A stretch of DNA of 64,000 bases from Eulemur rufifrons (GCF_041146395.1 NC_090986.1:42258001-42322000); one strand, 5' to 3'. Positions 46,821 to 59,258 are shown, numbered from the stretch's first letter. Numbers and translations: made by a program. The notes: generated from the sequence alone by a model not told the origin.

Positions 46821-49800
46821 AGAAACAGAAAGCAACCACTAGAATAAGAAAAAAAAAAGAGTTCTAGCAAGTAATCTGAAAAGGGATATAAATGGAGAGT
46901 AAAAGAGTATTGAACTAATCGAAAAAGAGGAAAAAGCAAACAAAGGACATATGGAACAAATAGAAAACAAATAGCAAGCTGGTAGATCTAAATCTAACCA
47001 TATTAGTAATTACATCAACTGTAAATAAACTAAACTCCCAGTTAAAAAAGAATAGATTATTGTATTCAAATAAAAAGCATGACACAAATCACTGCCCATA
47101 AAAAAACCCACTTTAAAGACAGAAAAAATAGGTTGAAAGTAAAAGGATGGAAAGTGATATGCCATGCTAATATTGCTCAAAAGAAAGCTGGAGTAGCTAT
47201 ATCAATATCAAAAAAAGTAGACGCTGGAGCAAGGAAAATTTCTAGTGATAAAGAAGAACATTACATAATGATAAAAGAGTTAATTCAACTAGAAGACAAA
47301 AATAAATAAATCCTAAATATGTCTGCATCTAAAATAGAGACTCGAAATACATGAAAAAAAAAAAAAACCTGTTTGAATAGAAAGGAGAATAAACTAATTC
47401 ACAATTATAATTGGTGATTTCAACACTCCTCTCTCCATAAGAGACAAAGCAAATAAAGAGAAAATCAGCAAGGATATAGGAAAACTGGAAAACACTAGCA
47501 ACCAACTGTAACTAATTGATATTTATAGAACATCCCAACCAACACTGAATACACATTATTTTTAGGTGCACATGAAACATTCACCAAGAAGATCATATCA
47601 AGGTCATAAAACAAATCTTAAAATCTTTTAAAGAATTCATATTATACAAAATATAGTCTTTGAACATAGTGAAATTAAACTAAAAGTCAATAGCAGAAAG
47701 ATAGCGGTAAATCTCCAAACATTCGGGAATTAAACAGCACATTTATCAATAATCCATGGGTCAAACAGGAATTCTCAAGAGAAACAAATAAAATATCTCA
47801 AAATAAACAAAACTGAAAACACAACATATCACAATATATGAGATACTTCAAGGGAGCACTTCAAGGGAAATTTATAGTGTTACATACTTAAAAAGAAGAA
47901 ATATTACAAATCAATGATCTAAGCTTTGCTTTACAAAAAAATGAAAAAAAGCAAAATAAACCCAATATGGGAAGAAGAAAGAAAAGAATAAAGAGCAGAA
48001 ATGAATACAATTGAAAATAATTGAGAAAATAAAAGCAAATTGAAAGCTGGTTATTTGAACAGATGAATGGAATGGATAAAATCTAACAAGACTTGCTTAC
48101 AAAGAAACAAAAAAGATAAAACACAGATAACCAATACCAGAATGAAAAAGGAGATCTCAGTACAAACCCTACAGACATTAGAATGAAAATAATGGAATTC
48201 TAAAAACAACATTGTGCACACAAATTGGGCAACTTGGATAAAATGGACCCATTCCTTAATGATAAAAAATATCCAAAACTCACACAAGAAGAAATAGATA
48301 ACCTGAACAGTTCATCATCCATTATAGAAATTGAATTCATAGTTAAAACAATAAAAAACATAAATACACAGGCTCAGGTGGTTTTACTGATGGATTCCAC
48401 TGAACATTTAAAGAAGAAACAATGTCAATTCTGTGCAATTACTTTCGAAAAACAGAAGCAGAATAAAAGCCTCCTTGCTCATTTTATAAGGTCAGCAGTA
48501 TTCTGGTATCAAAGCCAATGTCCCCCATGAAAATAGATGAAAAATATATTCAACAAAATACTATCAAATTGAATCTAGAAATATACAAAAAGAATAATAC
48601 ATAATGAGAAGAGTGGCATTCCAGGAACACAAGATTGATTGAATGTATGAAATCAATCAGTGTAATGCAACATATTACAGACAAAAAGAAGAAACAAACA
48701 TAATTATGTCAATTAATGCAGAAAAATCATTTGACAAAATATAACATTCATTCTTGATTAAGAACTCACAGTAAACTAGGCATAGAATGGAATCTTAACC
48801 TGATTAAAAAAAAAAACATCTAGAAAAACTCAACAGCTAACATCATACCTTTGGTGAAGAACTGAATGTTTTCCCCTTGAGATCACAGACAACAAAGAAA
48901 GCCTGTGCACTCTCAGTACTGCAATAGTGTGCAAAATAAGAACACCGCCACAAAGATGTTTATGTCCAATCCCGCAAAATTATGCTTTGTTAAGTTATAT
49001 GGCAAGGGGGAATTAAGGTTGCAGATGGAATTAACGTTGCTAATCGGCTAACCATGAGATGGGAAGATTATCCTCTGTTATCCCAGCAGGCCTAATGGAA
49101 TCACAAGGGTCCTTTTAAGTGGAAGAGGGAAGCAAATAAGTCAGAGTCAGAGATTTGAAAACGCTACGTTGTCAGCTTCACGGATGAAAGGAGGCCGTGA
49201 ACTGAGGAATTCGGGCAGTGTTTAGTAGCTGGAAAAGGAAAGTAAACTGATTTGCCCCGACAGCCTCCAAAAAGGAAAGCAGCCTGTTAATAACTCGATT
49301 TTAGTCAAGTAGGACCCATTTTAGATATCTGACCTCTAAAACTGTAAGATAATAAATTTGTTGTTTTTAGCCACTAAGATTGTGGGAATTTGTTATAGCA
49401 GCAAAAGGAACCTAGTATAATTACTATCAACATAGTAGGTAAAGATCAAGTTGGTGCAATAAGGCAAGAAAAAGAAGTAAAAGACACACACATGTGAATA
49501 GAAAAAAATAAAAATGTTCCTGTTTGCAGACATGTTTGTCTATGTAAAAAATTTTAAGAAAATCTTAAGGAGTCTACAAGAAAACTCCTAGAACTAATAA
49601 GCAAGTTTAACAAGTTTGCAAAATATAAAGTCAACACACAAAAATCAACTCTCTTTCTATGATAACGAACAAGTAAAAACCAAAATTTTAAAAATATATA
49701 ACAGTTACAATACCTGAAACATTTTTTAAGTATGTAGGTGTAAATCTAACAAAACATGAACAGAATTTGTATTCAGATGACTTCAAAACACTGATAAAAG

Positions 49801-50245
49801 TACAAAAGAAGAGCAAAGTAAATGGAGAGACATACCCTGTTAATGGAATGAATGAAAGATTCAATATATTTAAGATGCCAAGTCTTTCCAAACTGATCTG
49901 CAGATTTAATGCAATATTGCATTAATTTTGGAAAATCATAATTCCAGCAAGAGTTTTTTTGATATAGACAAACTGATTTTAAAATTTTATGGAAAGGCAA
50001 AGGAAAAGCCAAAACATTTTTGAAAAAAGAATAAGTCTGGAGAACTCACACCTTCTAATTTTAAGACTTTCTATAAAGCTACAGTAATCAAGGCAGTGTG
50101 GTACTGGCTAAAGGATAAGCCCGTAAATCATTCAGGCTGAATGGAATATCTAGAAATAGATACACACTTTTTGTCAAAAGTCCATAGACAAGTCAATGGA
50201 GAAAAAATACTGTTTCCAACAAATGGTGATGGAAGAAGCATATAT
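46821..50245 (+). mobile_element. Old L1 with decayed ORF2, split by an LTR
   Basis: The endonuclease region is readable at 47000-47330 ('aaacccactttaaagacag', 'aaagctggagtagctatat', 'gaacattacataatgataaa'). The region before the reverse transcriptase follows at 47570-48300. Near 48706 a frame reads SINAEKSFD, equivalent to the reverse transcriptase motif A stretch. After the LTR insertion the element continues at 49421 ('actatcaacatagtaggtaa', 'aaggcaagaaaaagaa') and ends near 'gcagtgtggtactggctaa'. The FADD motif is broken at 49525. Stops and indels throughout; inactive. Confidence 0.85.
48921..49420 (+). mobile_element. MLT1D-like LTR nested in L1
   Basis: 'gggaagattatcctctgtta', 'cctaatggaatcacaagggt', 'ccttttaagtggaagaggga', 'gaaaggaggccgtgaactga', 'actgtaagataataaatttg' and 'gttatagcagcaaaaggaac' follow the MLT1 consensus from near start to end. 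The L1 reading resumes on its far side in register, with 'tact' at both junctions, consistent with the tail of a 5 bp target-site duplication. Confidence 0.85.
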
Positions 50246-50249
50246 CCAT

Positions 50250-50565
50250 GTCTTAGTCAGCTCTGGCTGCTATAACAGAATTCCACAGACTGGATGTCTT
50301 AAACAGCAGACATTTATGTCTCTCAGTTCTAGAGGCTGGGATGTCCAGCATCACAGTATTAGCAGGTTTGGTTCCTAGTGAGAGCTCTCTTCTTGGCTTA
50401 CAGAAGTCTACTTTCTTGCTATGTCTTCGCATGATAAGAAGAGAGAGAAAGTTCTGGTCTTTGTTCCTCTTTTTATAAGAACACTAATCTCATCAAGGGG
50501 CCCCACCCTCATAACCTCATCTAATCCCAATTACCTCCCACAGGCCCCACCTCCTACTTTATGTT
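50250..50565 (-). mobile_element. MaLR LTR (MLT1-type)
   Basis: On the plus strand: 'tcttagtcagctctggctgc', 'tataacagaattccacagac', 'tctcagttctagaggctggg', 'ggccccaccctcataacctc' and 'tcccacaggccccacctcct'. It abuts the end of the L1 and may have entered that element. Confidence 0.85.
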
Positions 50566-50599
50566 AACTATAAAAAAATATAATTCTATTGTTAACAAT

Positions 50600-51000
50600 T
50601 TGTGGTAGGTATTACCAGTACTTAGCAGTATCATATTCTCTTCCTTTGGTCATGAATATATTACTTCCCTTGTGGTCAGCCAGTGCTATGTACCAATGGG
50701 CTGTGAGTTGAAGTGACATGTATTATTGCCAGGACAAAACATAAAAGATTTGGAGTAATATCTCCAGATGTTCTTCTGCCTACACTTTGATAGTCTGCAT
50801 GTTCCAGATGGTGCAATTTTAAAATAGTGGAGCCTCCATTAGCCAGGGTACCTGAGTGGCTTTAGATGAGAGACATCCCCTTCCCATGTGCCAACCTATC
50901 ATTATACATTTAAAATGAGAGTAGAAAAAAACTTTTGTTATGTTGAGCCACTGAGTTGCCCTGCTTAATATAGAAATTAGTCATGAAAGAGGAATGCTTC
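50600..51000 (+). mobile_element. Older MLT1-type LTR
   Basis: 'ggagcctccattagccaggg', 'tacctgagtggctttagatg', 'gagccactgagttgccctgc' and 'acttttgttatgttgagcca' follow the older MLT1 types on the plus strand. The earlier part (50600-50760) is diverged. Confidence 0.6.
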
Positions 51001-51164
51001 TGTTACAAAAACCTAAAACCTGTCACATTGGCTTGGCAGTCATGTGTCAGTAGCAAACAAAATGACATCAGAGGTGGCAATGACAAAATGTTAAATGAAA
51101 ATGATACCTGTTACATATAACTTATAGAATGGACAAGATACCCAATGTGCTTGTGGCTCTAAAA

Positions 51165-51361
51165 CAGTGGTTCTCAACTGGGCAATTTTTGCGCCTTAGG
51201 GAACACGGGCAATGTCTGGAGACCTTTTTGATTGTTACAACTGGGAGGGTACTAGGGGTAGAGACCAGGATGCTACTAAATTTCCTATACTGTACCAGAC
51301 AACCCTCCACAACAAAGAATCTTCCAGCCGGAATGTCAATGGTGCTATGGTTGAGACTCTG
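51165..51361 (+). mobile_element. MER20 (hAT-Charlie) transposon
   Basis: A nearly complete copy with both ends: 'cagtggttctcaactgggca', 'gggcaatgtctggagacctt', 'tttgattgttacaactggga', 'acaaccctccacaacaaaga' and 'ggtgctatggttgagactct'. The length is about 197 bp against about 219 for the consensus. The flanks 'ctctaaaa' and 'gtcttaaa' may be a decayed 8 bp target-site duplication. MER20 copies are known in the literature as sources of regulatory elements in the placental-mammal endometrium. Nothing here shows activity of this copy. Confidence 0.85.
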
Positions 51362-52340
51362 GTCTTAAACCGATTAGAAAAAGGCTGCTTGCTACTGGCT
51401 GTGTTTGTTAAGATGGTGCAAAATAAAGAGGAAAAACTTGACTAGTTTGCAAACAAAGATGACCAGGAAGAAAGATTCCAGCGATCAGAATTTGGCAATA
51501 TTGGAAGGTCAACTGCTTTGAAATTCCAAACACAAAGAGACAAAATTGAAAAAGACCCATTAAAACTGAGACTTCTCAATGCATATATAAGCCACAGGCA
51601 AATGGTAGACTGTGGATATAGCCCCAAGTAAAACCTGACAGTGGGTAAAGAGGCTCATGAAAAAGATAAAATTAAGGGCATAACTTTTCCCCAAAAGGTT
51701 ACTATGTATTTTTAAAAGAGAAATATATCTCAAAAAGAACTGTGGTTGTAATTTCTGAAATTTGGAAATGACCTAGATAAAAATAGATTATGTAATAAAT
51801 TTTGTGAGATGTGTAGCAACAGAGAAGTTAAGGCCTGCACATCCCCTGGAAAAAAAAAAAAATCTGATGACCTACTGAATATTTAAAACAACTCTTGGGC
51901 TCTCAAAACTTCCTTGAGCAAGAAGTTGACTGAAAAAGTTGCCCAGTCCCCAAGGCGGACATATTACCCAATGCCAACTGGTGAAGTGTCCAGGAAGAAT
52001 AAAGCCAAAAAAACTGCCGAGATTGCAAAGTCAGGGAGTATAGAGTCCAGTGAATAAAGGAGCTCTTCCCAGAGTAGAATCAGTACCAAATCATGGAACA
52101 TTCCTATTCCTGGATATATCCTAGGGTATTTAAATAAGTATTTATTGTTCTGAACAACTCAGATTTTGAGGGTTTCTTTTAAATGCATCATTCTTATAGA
52201 AAATGCTGACATTTCCTCACCCCCATGGGGTCTGCCCAATAGGATTTCAGAATCGTACAGAGCTGTGATTGCTATGTCTTTCATTTCTTCCTTCTCAGGG
52301 AAGAGTGTTTACCGTGGTTACTCTTTCCCTGTTCTGCCAC
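51362..52340. other. Unassigned non-coding DNA
   Basis: No recognised gene or repeat. A run of 12 A lies at 51851-51862. Confidence 0.4.
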
Positions 52341-52346
52341 TGTATT

Positions 52347-52376
52347 TGTGTTTGTGTGTGTGTGTGTGTGTGTGTA
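52347..52376. repeat. (GT)n microsatellite
   Basis: About 13 GT units, partly interrupted at the left ('gtgtttgtg'). Confidence 0.95.
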
Positions 52377-52689
52377 CATACTTGTACAAACATTCAGAAA
52401 GAGAGCAACTTATATTTTTATTTCAAAGGCTCCAGACCAAGACGACCACGTTCACACCTAATGTAAGGACAATTGTGAATTACCCAGAAATTTGAGGGAT
52501 TGAGTTCAATGCTACAACTGAATGAGCCTGAGTCATCACAAAGGAGACAGAAGGTCTCCTGAAGAAGGTCTTGAGAAAGAGGTGAGTATGTTCCACATGT
52601 TATAGGGGAAGTCAACTTAGTATTTGGTTACTAAAAGACAGAATCTAGTAAACATATGACTCTGGCTAAAGCACATAAGAATAAGTGTG

Positions 52690-52890
52690 AGATATTCATG
52701 TAGTCTTTTCTCCTGCTGTGGTGACTAAGGGGGCTGTGTTTTCCAGGGGGTACAACCACAAGATGGTGGATCCTCTAAAAGTCTGGATCCCTGAGTGACT
52801 GTACGGAGCAGAGACCTTCCTCACATTGGCCCCTGCCAACCTACCATAGACATGTAGCAAAAGTAATATCCTGACTAATATACATTTCCA
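52690..52890 (+). mobile_element. Older MLT1-type LTR fragment
   Basis: 'acaaccacaagatggtggat', 'ggatccctgagtgactgtac', 'cctgccaacctaccatagac' and 'atgtagcaaaagtaatatcc' match the 3' half of older MLT1 LTRs on the plus strand. Confidence 0.6.
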
Positions 52891-54525
52891 CCTTCATTGT
52901 GGAGTAATAATCTTTGAGAATCTGAGAATCATTTTGGCTATTCACACCATAACAATTCCATGAAGGAGAGAGAGCTGATAAAAGCTAGCATATCACTGAA
53001 ACAAAGAAAGAGCGCAATTTGTTACCTAAGGGCCATACACACATCCATTAAAAAACATGCCATAGTGCCCTCATGCCATGATACTAATTGTTTTGCATAC
53101 CCATTGTGTAAAAATGGGGACTATGGCCTTGCCTACACAACTCATTCCTGAATCATTTTCATTTTAAGCCAATAATGTGAGATATATGATTATGAAGCCA
53201 AAGCTTACAGAATAATTTTTTCCCATAAAGTAACAAGAAGAGGAAATTCATGGTGCATGCCACCATTCACCAGTCCAGTATATGTCCACATTTTAACTTT
53301 TAGGTTAAATCCAATATTTACTAGCAAAGCTCTGCTAATAGAAGAGTTTAGTACTTCTACTCTTTCACATGTGTCCTCTCTCAGGTCTGTGGAGTTGAAT
53401 ATAAGGGGAAACTGACAATCAGCCCCCTTTCTGGTAGATATTAGTTTCTACTGTGTTGATGTGGAAAAAATTTTTTTCATTTTTCTACTGCTGCATCTGG
53501 GACTGTTTATTAGTTTCATTTTGATAGATGGAGAGAAGATGAACAAATCACAAGATTTATTTTTCAGGGCATATTTGATAGAATCAGAGACCTTTCACCC
53601 TTCTATATACTGCCTGGAAAAGTCAAATCAAACCAACATAATATGATTTGGTTTCTGCAGACTTTGTTAAAGAAGCTAAGTTTGATAGATAAAACTGTAT
53701 CAGGCTGCGCTTTTTTTTCCTTTATAAAACACAAGTCTAAGACAAATTCGTAGATCAAAGGCTACATGAAATATAATGTATCTGGTTTTTCTTCATAAAA
53801 GGCTTTCTGTTATGGTATAGATAATGTATATAGTCAGCATGAAAAATACATAAAAACCTTGGCAAGTAAACTCCACAAAGCAGTATCCTTGAAAGATTTA
53901 TCCAGTTTCCAAAATTTACTCATGGGAAATAACTATCCCACTATTAAGAAGAGAAAAAACAGGTAACAAAGACATATTTGGAAAGCATATCTCAAAACCA
54001 CCTTTTTGCTGTCCCTGAGTTTTAAGATCAGCAAGTTTGGGTTAAAATACTGTAAGTCTTTAATTAGGTCATCTTCTCATGTGAAAGATAAAATTGGTAG
54101 CTACAAGAGTGGGGAACTGGGTGGACAGGAAACAGAGTGAATGGGGAACTTTTTCTCTATTTGTTTTACCTTTAGATTTTTGTATTATGTAAATATATTA
54201 TCCAAACAAAAATTAACATAAAAATAATTTTTTAAAAAATAAATGAAATAAAAGGCAACCAAAACTTGTTTGATGTTATTCAGCAGGGTATTGAGAATTG
54301 CACAGCATCATATACAATCCTCTGGACTTTTTAGTGCATTCCACACTTGGCATAGTCCTCCTGGCCAAGACCTTCTACAATGAGCAGTTCCAGGAAGGAA
54401 GCTAGGTAAGAGTGTGAGGCCCACGGTCTGCAGAATATCAGTGCTTTCTTTATTGTGCTAGCTCTCCTTTCTCACTCTTCTCTCCTCCCTTAATTCTCTC
54501 TTCTCATCTCCACATATTTATAAAA
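52891..54525. other. Unassigned AT-rich DNA
   Basis: No recognised gene or repeat over about 1.6 kb. Confidence 0.4.
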
Positions 54526-54788
54526 CTAATTGTTCACGCTTGTTGGATGCTTATTATGTCCCAGACACCATTCCAAATGCTTTGTATGAAATAATTTAAA
54601 CCTCAGTAAAGTAACCCTAGGAAAAAAGGACTATCATTATGATCCTCACTTCGGAGATAAGGGTATCAAGAGGAGAGAAAAGTCATTTGTCCAAGGTCAC
54701 ATAACTAGTAAATGGCAAAACCAGAATTTGAAACCAAGTCCTCTGCTCGGAGTGTCTGCACTTAACATTATGCTATGCTGCCTAGTGT
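54526..54788 (+). mobile_element. MIR SINE, well preserved
   Basis: 'tggatgcttattatgtccca', 'gacaccattccaaatgcttt', 'agtcatttgtccaaggtcac', 'ataactagtaaatggcaaa', 'gaatttgaaaccaagtcctc' and 'cattatgctatgctgcc' cover nearly the whole MIR consensus on the plus strand. Confidence 0.9.
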
Positions 54789-56867
54789 AAGTTAATCTTG
54801 CCAACTGGTTCTTTCCTTTACAAAAAAATGTATTCAGTGGATAAACTTCTCCAGGGAAGAAGTAAATAGGTATCTTTTCTTTGAATGTTTGTTCTACTGG
54901 CTTAAAAAACAAAAATCTCCCAGAATAATTTATATTCCCTTTTTCGAACTTTAAAAAGAGAGGAGAAAATTTTGAAAGGAAAGAGCTCATGCAAACAGAG
55001 GCAGGATAGAGGTTAGGATGGGTAGAGGAGTTTAGAGAATGAGTCATATTCAATTACTTGGATGTGCTGACCCATTGGGGGGAAGTTTAGAAAGAGATTT
55101 CAAATCAATAAGAGAAATGAACCACTTGGCTGCCTCAGAATCGGTCTGTCTTAAGGGACAGTGAGTTCCCTTTCATGGAGGAATGTGAGCCGAGGCTGGA
55201 TAGTTGTCAGGAATGTTGTAAATGAAACTTAGGGCACAAACACAGGAAAAAGTGCCCCTGGAACTAATTGCACTTTGAGATTTAGAAATAATTCTATATT
55301 TCTTATTATGTATTTTATCTCTTTTAAAATTCCCTCAGTCTGTTTTCTCATTATAACCAGTGGTTCTGATCTAGTCTAAGACTAATATCTCTCTGCCAAA
55401 CTGAGTGATTAATTAGGTATAGGAATCCTTGACATTAGCCTCATCCTTTGTTATTCTAAAAATATTGTGATACTATTCAGAGGTTGTCCATGCTATACAC
55501 ATTTATTGGCATAGTATAACTGGATTCAATTATCTTTGTGTTTCAAAGAGACATTACTTTGCCAACCTAAAATAGCATTTATGGGTTTAAAAGTATTAAT
55601 AGCTCTTCATTATATGACCACTAAATACTTTACTTGGGCAAAGTCAGATTTAAATCACCATTGTTGTACATAATCAGATGAAATGGGAAGAGAAACATTA
55701 GCTGATAGCATGTAAAGGAGTATTTTAAACTGTATTAAGTTTTAAAAATGTATTACCTATAATCATAAAATTATACTATAAATCCTTAATTACTTTTCAA
55801 AGGAACAAAGACTTTAAAACTTTGTTGTAGCTATCAAGTAGCTACAACTACCTATCAATTTAACTTTTTTGCTATAGTTCCATGAGGAAAACAAAAAGAA
55901 TTTTTTCCTTTTTCATAAAAAAATATTTATATGGTAGGATATTTTTTCAGGTGTTTTGTTTATAGACTTTTTTCTCATTTGTGCTATACTTTGTTGTTAT
56001 TTTTGTTTTTTAGCACCTAATATGTATTTGTTGTCATAAAATCAAAATTATTTTAACTATATCTAAGAAATGCTGTCATATAAGTTAGTGGAAATTAGCC
56101 TAAATTATAGTGTACAATGGATGAATTTGGGCATTGTTATTCAGTTTCCAAAAGAACTCCTTTAAAGCAAGAATCTTTTAGGTATCAAAGGATTTTTTAT
56201 CTTATTTCCCTTAAAGTATGATTCCAGCGACTTTCCATTTACATCCAACTTTTCCAGGACACTCTAGCATGTGAGACCAAGGATATTGGTAGCTTTGGTG
56301 CTTAAGATGTTATAATTAACTGATATGGGTTTTTTTTTCTATTTTTTTTCCACACTGAATCTTTTCATTTTGTGAAAACTGATTCCATTCTACAGCATCT
56401 TAATTTCAAACTTGCTGCCAACTCTAAAATCAATTGGATAGCCCACTTTATCAGAATTTATTTCTCTGAAAGGGTAAAATTGTTTTTCCTTACCCCTTTC
56501 ATCCTCAACTGTAACTTGATTCATGTTCATTTAAAGCAGGAACACTCTGGAAATGATGTCACCATGATGTAAACCAGCCCATCAATGGGGGCCTGATCTG
56601 CTTTTCAACTTCTCTTGGAGGCGATGGAAGACTAGCAAGAGTAATATAAATATGATTTCAATACTAAAAATAGGGATTTGGCAGAGATGTTACCAACAAT
56701 GTGTTCTTTTAATGCAAGATCATCACAAAATTCTTTAGAAAATGCCAATTTTGACCATTTACTTTGCATTCATCTATTTAACGTTTTTACATTTAAAAGC
56801 CTTTCTATATATGTATTGTATATCTTGATCCATCTTTTCTTTAGGTAAAAAAAAATAAAGTAAGTTT
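54789..56867. other. Unassigned AT-rich DNA
   Basis: About 2 kb with no recognised gene or repeat. A short duplicated phrase 'gctatcaagtagctacaactacctatcaa' type occurs near 55829-55858. The 118-codon minus-strand frame at 54697-55053 overlaps the MIR and is not a gene. Confidence 0.4.
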
Positions 56868-57958
56868 AAAATTTTTTTTTTAATTTCAGCATATTACAGA
56901 AGTACAAATGTTTAGGTTACATATATTGCTTTTGCCCCACCGGATTCAGAGCTTCAAGCGTGTCCATCCCCCAGATGGTGTGCACTGCACCCATTAGATG
57001 TAAATATACCCATCCCCTCCTCCCACTTCCCATCTGCCTGACACTTGATAAATGTTATTACTATATGTGCACTTAAGTGTTGATCAGTTAATACCAATTT
57101 GATGGTGAATACATGTGGTGCTTGTGTTTCCATTCTTGTGATACTTCACTTAGTAGAATGGTCTCCAGCTCTATCCAGGATAATACAAGAGGTGCTAGAT
57201 CACCATTGTTTTTTGTGGCTGAGTAGAACTCTATGGTATATATATACCACATTTTATCAATCCACTTATGTATTGATGGGCACTTGGGTTGTTTCCACAT
57301 CTTTGCAATTGTGAATTGTGCTGCTGTGAACATTCTAGTGCAGATGTCTTTTTTATAGAATGTATTTTGTTCTTTTGGGTAGATGCCCAGCAATGGGATT
57401 GATGGATCAATCCCATTCTACTTGTAGCTCTTTGAGGTATTTCCATATTGCTTTCCACAGAGGTTGCACTAGTTTGCAGTCCCACCAGCAGTGTAGGAGT
57501 GTTCCTGTCTCTCCATATCCACACCAACATTTATTATTTTGGGACTTTTTGATAAAGGCCAGTCTCACTGAAGATAAGTGATGTCTCATTGTCGTTTTGA
57601 TTTGCATTTCCCCGATGATTAGGGATGTTGAGCATCTTTTCATATGTTTCTTGGCCAGTAGTCTATCTTCTTTTGAAAAGTTTCTGTTCATGTCCTTTGT
57701 CCACTTTTTGATAGGGTTGTTTGATTTTTTCTTGCTGATTTTCCTGAGTTCTGTATAGATTTTAGTTATCAGCCCTTTATCGGATGTGTAACATGTGAAT
57801 ATTTTCTCCCATTCTGTAGGTTGTCTGTTTGCTCTTGTGATAGTTTCCTTGGCTGTGCTGAGGCTTTTTAATTCTATCATGTCCCATTTATTTAGTTTTA
57901 TTGTTGCTGCGATTGCCTTTGGGGTGTCCTTCATAAATTTTTTGCCTAGGCCAAAAGT
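56868..57958 (-). mobile_element. 5'-truncated young L1, strepsirrhine-type 3'UTR
   Basis: The element runs from ORF2 at the right to a 3'UTR and A tail at the left. The 3'UTR (56885-57087) includes, on the plus strand, 'catattacagaagtacaaat', 'tatattgcttttgccccacc', 'ccatcccccagatggtgtgc' and 'cccatcccctcctcccac'. It ends in about ten A (T on the plus strand). The ORF2 part is nearly open, unlike the older L1s in this window. About 1.09 kb is present of roughly 6 kb, a typical 5' truncation. Confidence 0.9.
57088..57934 (-). pseudogene. L1 ORF2 C-terminus, one frameshift
   Basis: Two frames cover the ORF2 C-terminal region. The first (57934 down to 57407) includes the cysteine-rich motif [18 protein letters not shown] followed by [17 protein letters not shown]. 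The second (57393 down to 57088) has [26 protein letters not shown] and MWYIYTIEFYSA, and ends at the normal stop. One extra base near 57411 separates them. Without it the reading would run on through IDPSIPLL. The endonuclease and reverse transcriptase are missing by truncation. Confidence 0.9.
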
Positions 57959-58222
57959 CAGGTAAACTTTTTAAAACAACATGCAAACTGTTGGAAAACC
58001 TATGTTTCAATTCAACATGACTCAAAGTAGGTTGTTACAGCATGACTACCAGGGCCATTATGACTTTTTTTGTTTCCTTTGCTCATTATCCTATGATGCA
58101 TTGTCCTAACTGTATGTGCAAATTACTGATACTGGTTAAAATATTTACCTCTTTATCTATTGTCAATTTAATTCTCCTCCACTTTTTGTGTAGATACAGA
58201 TATACATAATATATAGATTTAT

Positions 58223-58778
58223 ACAGTAGTCCCCCCTTACCTGCAGGGGATACATTTCAAGACTTCCAGTGGATGCCTGACATCACAGATAGTACTGAAA
58301 CTTGTATATATTATGTTTTTTCTATACATACATACTTATGATAAAATTTAATTTATACATTAAACATGGTAAAAGATTGGCAACAATAATAAAATAAAAC
58401 AATTCTTACAACATACTGTATAAAAGTATATGTATGTGGTCTCTCTCTCTGTCTCTCTCCTCTTGCTCTCTCTCACAATATCTTATTGTACTGTACTAAC
58501 CCTTCTTCTTGTGATCTGTTGATCTGATAACTGAGATGGCTACTAAATGACTAACTGGCAGGAAGGGTAGACAGCATGGATATGCTGGACAGGCAAGAGG
58601 GAGCAGGATGGCTGAAGATTTCATCATGCTACTCAGACTGGCACACAATTTAAAACTTATGAATTACTTATTTCTGGAATTTTTTCATTTAGTATTTTTG
58701 GGCCTTGGTTAACCACAAGTAGCTGAGACCTGGTATAGCTAAAACCTTGGAAAGTGAAACCATAGTTAAGGGGAGAAG
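58223..58778 (+). mobile_element. Tigger/pogo-like DNA transposon
   Basis: It starts 'cagtagtccccccttacctg' and continues 'caggggatacatttcaagac', 'atgcctgacatcacagata', 'tatcttattgtactgtacta' and 'cccttcttcttgtgat', then 'gaaagtgaaaccatagttaa', ending 'ggggaga', the near-complement of the start. A CT microsatellite (58441-58475) lies inside. It is about 555 bp with no transposase frame, so nonautonomous. Family name uncertain. Confidence 0.7.
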
Positions 58779-58799
58779 GCCCAAGGCACCATTTTGAAA

Positions 58800-59258
58800 G
58801 TTTAACACTGGTCCATGCTCTGCCCTCAGGCTGAGTTTGGATTAATGTGGCTGCAGCCCCCACCCCACTAGGGAGCAGCAGGGAAACCAAGCTTTCCAAT
58901 ACACATCTGGACAATACTCACCATCCTACAATAGGCTGGTGTGAGACCAAGCATCAAGCAAACTTCACTCCCTAGTTCCCTGCCAAGGCAGGCTGCCTGA
59001 GAAGGGCCCCACCCTCTCCAGTCACAGGCCCAAGCAACCATTGTAGGAGTTTAAAGCCAGACAGCACCCCAGCCTCAGCCTGAATTAAAGCCAAGCCCCA
59101 CCAGCTGAGGAAGGATAGGGGAGTCCAAGATCTACTGCACACACCTAGGACAATTCTTACCGCCCTTCTATGGGCCCCTGTGAGATTGAGACATGAGTAG
59201 GCTGCACTCCCCAGTTTCTTGCCCATGCCACTCACCTAGAAAGGGCCTCTTTTCTTGT
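58800..59258. repeat. Diverged tandem duplication, unit about 239 bp
   Basis: Two units align in order. 'ctgagtttggattaatgtgg' pairs with 'cagcctgaattaaagcc'. 'ggacaatactcaccatccta' pairs with 'ggacaattcttaccgccctt'. 'cactccctagttccctgcc' at 58966 pairs with 'cactccccagtttcttgcc' at 59205. 'ctgagaagggcc' pairs with 'ctagaaagggcc'. The offset is about 239 bp. Similar minus-strand frames arise in both units, but they are a by-product. Confidence 0.75.

Noticed and set aside
57088..57934. A cellular gene encoding a cysteine-rich protein
   Set aside because: The motif is the L1 ORF2 C-terminal cysteine region, and the flanks are L1 3'UTR.
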